From contig DOSP01000020.1 of NCBI GenBank assembly GCA_003512175.1, forward strand, positions 1-10,538: a DNA stretch of 10,538 bases. Reading direction: 5' to 3'. This document shows positions 6,581 through 10,538 of the stretch, piece after piece; position 1 is the stretch's first letter; each line of letters starts with the position of its first letter. The position numbers were made by a program, and so were the translations under genes. The DNA comes from Candidatus Kerfeldbacteria bacterium (GTDB taxonomy: Bacteria; Patescibacteriota; Patescibacteriia; UBA9570). The notes under the pieces are model-generated. The model worked only from the letters and a program-made list of their open reading frames with translations. It searched no databases and was not told the DNA's origin.

Positions 6581-8560
6581 TTATTCATTAAAAATGGCGA
6601 ATGACATCGCAATTAATTCGTTATCTCCGTCTCCATCGATATCACTCACAGCCACTTGAGCACCGCTGGCATTACTCGATGAGAAGGCGTAGAAGGATTT
6701 TTTTATTTGTTTACCTCTGCCGGTAAATATCTTCACCACTGGGGCACCACCTTTACCCGGTATGGTCACTATATCATCTTTACCATCATTATTCACATCA
6801 CCGGCCGCTACCCACACGCCGGTCCGTACATTGCTATCGTAAGCAAACCACTGCTGACCAGTGGGCTTGCAGGATTTGTTCAATACCATCACCTGTGGCC
6901 CACCGCCTTGACCGGCCCCAACCACAATTTCTTTGCCGGGTTTATTACGTAAGACATCGGCCATCGCTACATTCACTCCACCCCGAAAGGCCGGCCCATA
7001 GGGAAAGCAGCCTGTATCAACTAATTTCCCCGATAACGAATAGATCCGCACATGCGCCCCGCCGGATTGCGTACCCGTGACAATGCGCCGCCCTTCCACA
7101 GCAATGTTCACCCCGCCACTAAAACCAGTGCCGTACGGTGCAAACCGTGTCTGCACTACCCCACTACGATATATCGTCACAAATGTGTCATCGGCCACAA
7201 CCGTGAGGTTTCGTTCCGGAATCTCCACCACCACATCACTGCCGCTGTAGGCAGAATTATAGGTGAAAAAACTATTACGCAGTTGTTTACCGCGCGAGGA
7301 AAACACTTTAGCATACGTGCCATTGATGTATGGGTCATTCACCACTTGGGCAATGCGACCTTGCAAAATAATGCCATCGTGGGCGGCGATTTTAACACTG
7401 CCAACAACGTTACCATTGTTCACCGCCGTATCTTGGGTTCCCAATATTTTTTCAAAACCATCCTCCAAAATCACCCGTTTGGTTTCATCACTTGAATTCA
7501 CCAGCACAATCCCCCGTTCAAAATTTCTCCGCCAGACTCCTTTGCTCCAACCATCCCCTGGTCCGGCATTACTGGTGACGTTATAGGGATCACCCAGGGC
7601 ATCACCCAGCGCCACACTGTATTCATCGTACCACCACAGTGAGCTATGCGAATCAACGGATTGATCATAACTGGCAAAGCCGTTGCCCATCAGCGTGGAA
7701 GTCAGATTATAGCGCATCTGCTGATAATTATCGGCTTCCGTGGAATTGGCTACGGTATTCACAATCACAATGCTGGGGTCTTTCGCCGTCTGCAGTACAT
7801 CGAAATACTGTTTCATTGAACCAGTCCAACCACCATCGAAGCTGGATGGAAAAGCTTCAATCAACCGACCATTAATATAGGTATAAAATTCACCGTTGCT
7901 GTTGCAGATAATCACTTTGTTCGGATTACGCTGCCGGGTTTGTTTCATCATCTTGGTCATACCCGATTTCCATTCCGCATCAGCTGTTTTCCAAAAATCC
8001 GCCTCGCCGTCTTGATTCACATCCACCTCATCATCAATCCAAGCAATATCGTTAAAACAGTTGTCATAAAAAATGCCGTCCCAATCTTTAGGATCTTCCT
8101 GAATAATCTGTTTGGTCATGAATCTGGGCAAAATCTTTTTCCATTCGGTGATGACGTTAATAAGGCGTGTGTCTGGATAAAAGTTCAGATAGTCTCCACT
8201 GGTATTTTTCAAAAATAAATCATCGCGACTGTTCAATTGATTATACAATTTGTACACTGGACTGGCCGTATCGGTGACGGTGAGATGTTTCTCAGGCACT
8301 TCCTCACTGGTGACATAGGCTAAAATAATAATATCGGGATTCGCGGCTTGCAGAATCTTAAAGGCGTTCGGACTGGTATAATGCGTTTCAAAACCAACCA
8401 CCACAATATCCCACTGCGCTAATTCGGTGGCTTCGGCATCAGAAATTTCTGGATCAAGAAAATAGTTGCCCACCCGTGGATAGCCATCGGGCAGATTCAC
8501 CGCCAGGGCTAACCCTGGTAAGCTAAGCCAGAGACTGATAGAGAGCAATAATTTTTTCAT
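6581..8560 (-). CDS. Secreted glycosidase-like (GHL15-type) protein with FG-GAP/VCBS propeller
   Basis: A 659-residue exported protein. Residues 1-20 form a signal peptide (KK, hydrophobic core, cleavage after LALA). Residues 25-400 look like a TIM-barrel of the hypothetical glycosyl hydrolase family 15 type: start VGNYFLDPEI, centre WDGIFYDN (160-167) with acidic residues D161 and D166 as possible catalytic groups, a calcium-loop-like DVNQDGEAD (180-188), and the closing VWRRNFERGIVLVN (342-355). Residues 410-659 hold about five 45-50-residue repeats of FG-GAP/VCBS type (SGGVNIAV, RGGVNVAM, VAAGDVNNDGKDDI, VAVSDIDGDGDNEL), with two clear Ca-binding loops near 588 and 640. C518 and C564 lie in neighbouring repeats. 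Five blades are fewer than a usual seven-blade propeller. The start codon lies within the upstream GT4 gene (38-nt overlap). No activity is proven for GHL15; cleaving or binding the polysaccharide made by this cluster is inferred. Confidence 0.83.
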   Translation of the reverse strand: MKKLLLSISLWLSLPGLALAVNLPDGYPRVGNYFLDPEISDAEATELAQWDIVVVGFETHYTSPNAFKILQAANPDIIILAYVTSEEVPEKHLTVTDTASPVYKLYNQLNSRDDLFLKNTSGDYLNFYPDTRLINVITEWKKILPRFMTKQIIQEDPKDWDGIFYDNCFNDIAWIDDEVDVNQDGEADFWKTADAEWKSGMTKMMKQTRQRNPNKVIICNSNGEFYTYINGRLIEAFPSSFDGGWTGSMKQYFDVLQTAKDPSIVIVNTVANSTEADNYQQMRYNLTSTLMGNGFASYDQSVDSHSSLWWYDEYSVALGDALGDPYNVTSNAGPGDGWSKGVWRRNFERGIVLVNSSDETKRVILEDGFEKILGTQDTAVNNGNVVGSVKIAAHDGIILQGRIAQVVNDPYINGTYAKVFSSRGKQLRNSFFTYNSAYSGSDVVVEIPERNLTVVADDTFVTIYRSGVVQTRFAPYGTGFSGGVNIAVEGRRIVTGTQSGGAHVRIYSLSGKLVDTGCFPYGPAFRGGVNVAMADVLRNKPGKEIVVGAGQGGGPQVMVLNKSCKPTGQQWFAYDSNVRTGVWVAAGDVNNDGKDDIVTIPGKGGAPVVKIFTGRGKQIKKSFYAFSSSNASGAQVAVSDIDGDGDNELIAMSFAIFNE

Positions 8561-9698
8561 AGTGTGTGTCTGCGGTATAGCGGCTGGTCACCACAGCCTG
8601 GGCATTTTTTCCGTAATTGATTATTCGTGCATCATCGGCTAAAGCTTGGGTGAGTGCAGCTGTGAGACTAGCTGGTTTCGTTGGTTCAAATAACCAACCG
8701 GTTTGTTTTTCTTGGACCAACTCGGGTATGCCACCGCGGCGGCTACCAATCACCGGTTTTCCAGCGGCAAAGGCTTCCAGCACCGTATACGGAAAGTTTT
8801 CGTGATGGCGTGACGGCACAACTGCCACTCGGCACTGTTGTAATTGCTTGACTAATTGCTCTTTCGGGAGCTGGCCAAGGAACGTGATGCTATCGCTACT
8901 TTTGCTCTGGAGCGGTCCGCTGCCAGCCAAAAGTAGCTTGCAACAGTAGCGATTTTTCTTGAAATTGTCAAGGAGTGAATCGACACCCTTTATCGATGTG
9001 AGTGAACCAGCATACAATACATCTTTTCCCAATGTGAGATTGATTGATGGTGCCTGAATAAAGTTAGGTATCACTTCGATTCTTTTAACATGTTCTTTCC
9101 AATCCACTAACTGCTGTTTTAGAAACTGTGATGGACTCACGAAACAATCCACATTTTTCTCATAGACCTGCATGGTCTTATGCAGATACATTTCCAACAT
9201 AGCCAGAGTACTCAATGCTCGAGAATTTTTTAAGCAGCGATGCAGTACGGCGTTGTAGTACCGTCCACCTTTACAGCGCATGCACACGGCATTCTCCGTA
9301 TACATTTCATAATTCGGACAAATCAACTTGTAATCATGTAAGGTTAAGACAATCGGAATATGACGCTTTTTCAGCGTGACCAAAATTGACGGACTCAACT
9401 GATGATAAATATTTTGAATATGCGCTACATCAGGTTGAAACGCATTTAATAACTGCTCCAGTTGCCTCTGCGCTTCCCTACTCCAAAACATCCGTCCGGC
9501 CGCTTTCAGATTTTTTGAATCATACTTTACTTCTGACACAAAATACTGGCTCCACGGTGACAGTTCATTGCTGGGATGCTGCATCGCAAAGACTGCCACC
9601 GTATGCCCGTGTTGCTCTAATAACTCTTTCAAATCGAACAGATAGGTTTCGGCCCCACGACGCCTGTAGAAGAACTTGTTGATCAATAAAATCCGCAT
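8523..9698 (-). CDS. GT4 family glycosyltransferase with four-cysteine insertion
   Basis: First gene of the minus-strand array; 391 residues, GT-B fold. It opens with MRILLINKFFYRRRGAETYL (the acceptor-side loop of family 4), then HDYKLICPNY at 121-130. Cysteines C127, C139, C142 and C155 form a compact C-x11-C-x2-C-x12-C insertion that could bind zinc; this pattern is shared by a GT4 subgroup I recall from exopolysaccharide clusters. The donor domain has DVLYAGSLTSIKGVD (226-240), LLAGSGPL (256-263) and the E-x7-E pair E300 and E308 in ENFPYTVLE, followed by GSRRGGIPELV. The fold and motifs are complete. The ATG at 9698 lies about 5-7 nt after a predicted transcription start, with no ribosome binding site, so the mRNA may be nearly leaderless. 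The 3' end overlaps the signal-peptide codons of the next gene by 38 nt. The sugar is not predictable. Confidence 0.94.
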   Translation of the reverse strand: MRILLINKFFYRRRGAETYLFDLKELLEQHGHTVAVFAMQHPSNELSPWSQYFVSEVKYDSKNLKAAGRMFWSREAQRQLEQLLNAFQPDVAHIQNIYHQLSPSILVTLKKRHIPIVLTLHDYKLICPNYEMYTENAVCMRCKGGRYYNAVLHRCLKNSRALSTLAMLEMYLHKTMQVYEKNVDCFVSPSQFLKQQLVDWKEHVKRIEVIPNFIQAPSINLTLGKDVLYAGSLTSIKGVDSLLDNFKKNRYCCKLLLAGSGPLQSKSSDSITFLGQLPKEQLVKQLQQCRVAVVPSRHHENFPYTVLEAFAAGKPVIGSRRGGIPELVQEKQTGWLFEPTKPASLTAALTQALADDARIINYGKNAQAVVTSRYTADTHYEKIIALYQSLA

Positions 9699-9710
9699 AT
9701 TGTTGCTACC

Positions 9711-9739
9711 AGTATAGAGTGCAATTCACCCCTTGACAA
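9711..9739 (-). promoter_or_regulatory. Sigma-70-type promoter of the glycan operon
   Basis: On the minus strand TTGTCA (9739-9734) and TATACT (9716-9711) are 17 nt apart, each 5/6 to consensus at the ideal spacing. The expected start of transcription is about 9705-9703, giving a leader of only 5-7 nt before the ATG at 9698. It precedes the whole minus-strand gene array. Its -35 hexamer overlaps that of the plus-strand promoter by five bases, so polymerase could bind productively in only one direction at a time. Confidence 0.7.
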
Positions 9740-9761
9740 ATGCGAAAAATCGGTGTATAGT
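9733..9761 (+). promoter_or_regulatory. Sigma-70-type promoter, divergent, reading toward the GIY-YIG gene
   Basis: TTGACA (9733-9738, perfect) and TATAGT (9756-9761, 5/6) are separated by exactly 17 nt, the best promoter in the window. Transcription should begin near 9768-9770. The next sizeable gene on this strand is at 10013, so the transcript would have a roughly 240-nt leader full of hairpins, or be a short non-coding RNA. Confidence 0.75.
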
Positions 9762-9770
9762 ATGTGGTTC

Positions 9771-9799
9771 GTTTAATGGATATTTTTGTGTCCATAAAC
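9771..9799 (+). other. Stem-loop at the predicted 5' end of the plus transcript
   Basis: GTTT and ATGGA (9771-9780, with one unpaired A) pair with TCCAT and AAAC (9791-9799) around a 10-nt loop, giving nine base pairs. It would lie within a few nucleotides of the transcript start, where such hairpins often protect RNA from decay or hide a start codon. An ATG inside the left arm (9776) opens an 18-codon frame ending at 9832 (MDIFVSINDA...); this has no other support as a gene. Confidence 0.45.
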
Positions 9800-9835
9800 G
9801 ACGCTTGCTCTTTTATAACTTTGTCTACTTGAATC

Positions 9836-9860
9836 TACTTCGCTCCTTTGGAGCTTCGTA
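9836..9860 (-). repeat. Stem-loop repeat, variant copy (R0)
   Basis: Read on the minus strand this is TACGAAGCTCC, AAA, GGAGCGAAGTA. It shares the GAAGC...GCGAAGTAG frame with the copies flanking the nuclease gene, but a short stem (GCTCC/GGAGC, plus-strand 9842-9846 and 9850-9854) replaces their TTTA centre. Its arm TACTTCGCT (9836-9844) is also an exact inverted match to AGCGAAGTA at 9916-9924, so alternative folds of the leader are possible. Confidence 0.5.
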
Positions 9861-9928
9861 TGGCACGGCCATCTTCGTTAGAAAAGAAAACTTTAAAATA
9901 ATTGTAACAATTAAAAGCGAAGTATGGT

Positions 9929-9982
9929 GCCCTTCGTAGCTAATCCTTTGAAGCTTTAGCGAAATAGGATGCGAAGTAGGGC
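9929..9982 (+). repeat. Stem-loop repeat upstream of the GIY-YIG gene (R1)
   Basis: A 54-nt element: GCCCTTCGTAGC (9929-9940), inner arm ATCCT (9943-9947), an 18-nt loop with core GAAGCTTTAGCG, inner arm AGGAT (9966-9970), then GCGAAGTAGGGC (9971-9982). The inner arms pair perfectly and the ends GCCCT/AGGGC also pair. It ends 30 nt before the nuclease ATG and matches R2 downstream in order, direction and loop length. Confidence 0.75.
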
Positions 9983-10012
9983 CAGCTCAAACAATTTTAA
10001 CAGCAATCTATT

Positions 10013-10255
10013 ATGTATTACGTATATCTTATTCGATCTCTGTCTTTTCCTGATCAGACTTATGTTGGCTATACTGTCGATTTAAATGATCGACTACAAA
10101 AGCACAATCAGCATAGTTCATTACACACTAAAAAATACGCACCTTGGAAATTGGTTTCATATTTAGCATTTGATTCTAAGGGAAAAGCATTAGATTTTGA
10201 AAAATATATTAAAGTGGGCTCTGGATACGCTTTTGCGAAACGAAGGCTATGGTAA
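10013..10255 (+). CDS. GIY-YIG endonuclease domain protein (UPF0213/COG2827-like)
   Basis: An 80-residue protein that is entirely one GIY-YIG nuclease domain. The first strand YYVYLIRS carries the GIY-type tyrosine Y5, TYVGYT (16-21) is the YIG strand, R27 in DLNDRLQKHN is the conserved catalytic arginine, H31-N32 follow, and E63 in DFEKYIKVGSG matches the metal-binding glutamate; the tail AFAKRRLW is the usual basic end. All catalytic residues are present, so it could cut DNA. Its natural role is unknown: small stand-alone members are widespread in CPR genomes and could act in repair or as homing-like nucleases. It is the only plus-strand gene, AT-rich compared with the glycan operon, lacks a ribosome binding site, and sits between two forward copies of a stem-loop repeat (30 nt before, 19 nt after), a layout that suggests gene and repeats belong together. 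Confidence 0.92.
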   Translation: MYYVYLIRSLSFPDQTYVGYTVDLNDRLQKHNQHSSLHTKKYAPWKLVSYLAFDSKGKALDFEKYIKVGSGYAFAKRRLW

Positions 10256-10274
10256 ACATTTATAAAGGCAGCTT

Positions 10275-10336
10275 GCCCTTCGTAGCTCAAAATTCTTCGA
10301 AGCTTTAGCGTAGTAGAATTAAGCGTAGTAGGGAGC
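10275..10336 (+). repeat. Stem-loop repeat downstream of the GIY-YIG gene (R2)
   Basis: Same plan as R1: GCCCTTCGTAGC (10275-10286), inner arm AATTCT (10291-10296), an 18-nt loop with the identical core GAAGCTTTAGCG, inner arm AGAATT (10315-10320), then GCGTAGTAGGG (10323-10333). The inner arms differ from R1 on both sides yet still pair, which supports selection for structure. GCT just before the element and AGC at 10334-10336 extend the outer stem. It could also serve as a transcript end for the nuclease gene, but no clean T-run follows. Confidence 0.75.
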
Positions 10337-10374
10337 ATTTATTAAAAAGAGATTTTTAGTCGAATCAGGAAATT

Positions 10375-10525
10375 AAAAAAATTTATAAACACCTGATACT
10401 TGTAAGAATTTTTCCCAACCGTTCGCCCTGCGAAAGTCCGTCATAGTCTTCTACTTTTGTTAAAACTACGAAGGACGGGTCTAGGCGACGACTGGAAGCG
10501 TGTCGAAGGGTTTATAAATTTTCTT
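10375..10525. repeat. Structured segment bounded by 16-bp inverted repeats
   Basis: AAAAAAATTTATAAAC (10375-10390) and the reverse complement of 10510-10525 agree at 15 of 16 positions. The 119 nt between are more GC-rich than the flanks and hold hairpins: TTCGC-CCT-GCGAA (10422-10434) and a longer one at 10438-10478. ATCAGG (10364-10369) and CCTGAT (10392-10397) also pair across the left arm. No convincing reading frame is present. It may be a small mobile repeat or a non-coding RNA; the low-complexity arms call for caution. Confidence 0.45.
10438..10478 (-). repeat. Stem-loop related to the R1/R2 family, inverted (R3)
   Basis: On the minus strand it reads CCGTCCTTCGTAG, then TTTTA, then CTATGACGG; CCGTC pairs with GACGG and TAG with CTA. 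It shares the opening CCTTCGTAG with R1 and R2 but not their exact loop, so membership of the same family is plausible rather than shown. Confidence 0.4.
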
Positions 10526-10538
10526 AAACTTGGAACTT

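Noticed and set aside
7052..7495. 147-codon plus-strand frame inside the glycosidase-like gene
   Set aside because: It lies opposite a clear protein with signal peptide and propeller repeats; no motif, promoter or start signal supports it.
9733..9939. 68-codon plus-strand frame starting with TTG
   Set aside because: Its start codon is the -35 box of the plus promoter, so the transcript would not include it; it has no recognisable motif and runs through the hairpin repeats.
10108..10338. 76-codon minus-strand frame opposite the GIY-YIG gene
   Set aside because: It is antisense to a well-supported nuclease domain and its N terminus is the translated repeat R2.
10391..10509. tRNA or other standard RNA gene in the tail
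   Set aside because: The GTTCG at 10421 recalled a T-loop, but no acceptor stem, anticodon arm or CCA-side pairing could be built around it on either strand.
10275..10525. CRISPR array
   Set aside because: The repeats are few, differ in their stems, are not evenly spaced, and no cas genes are present.

Overview
The window looks like chromosomal DNA from a Candidate Phyla Radiation bacterium (Patescibacteria, Parcubacteria-like). This is inferred from the gene repertoire: a secreted GHL15-like/FG-GAP propeller protein, a single-pass protein with DUF11-like beta-sandwiches, GtrA, many glycosyltransferases, and an 80-residue GIY-YIG protein set among hairpin repeats. Shine-Dalgarno sequences are mostly absent. 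TGA is a normal stop (it ends ugd, gtrA and the beta-sandwich gene), which argues against UGA-recoding lineages such as Gracilibacteria or Absconditabacteria.

Positions 1-9698 are one minus-strand gene array, read from right to left. It starts at a promoter near 9711-9739 and encodes, in order: a GT4 glycosyltransferase with a four-cysteine insertion; a secreted glycosidase-like protein with a C-terminal propeller; a membrane-anchored multi-domain beta-sandwich protein; a GT2 glycosyltransferase; then, after a 32-bp perfect palindrome, a second GT4; a GtrA-like membrane protein; a UDP-xylose-synthase-like SDR enzyme; UDP-glucose 6-dehydrogenase; and the first 55 codons of another GT2 that leaves the window. 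Most junctions are overlaps or gaps of 1-8 nt, so this is probably one operon or two back-to-back ones. The likely job is making and exporting a surface glycan: Ugd supplies UDP-glucuronate, the SDR enzyme modifies a nucleotide sugar, four transferases assemble sugars, GtrA may serve lipid-linked sugar transfer, and the two exported proteins bind, trim or display the polymer. No Wzx, Wzy or priming transferase lies in the window.

Positions 9699-10538 differ: AT-rich, plus-strand, with one small gene (GIY-YIG nuclease, 10013-10255). The 314-nt gap before it (9699-10012) holds two divergent promoters whose -35 boxes overlap, a hairpin at the predicted start of the plus transcript, and two copies of a stem-loop family. 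The 283-nt tail (10256-10538) holds another stem-loop copy just after the nuclease gene and a structured segment bounded by 16-bp inverted repeats; no convincing gene is seen there. The two forward stem-loops bracket the nuclease gene and have different but still complementary stem sequences, which suggests conserved folding and possibly a small mobile unit.
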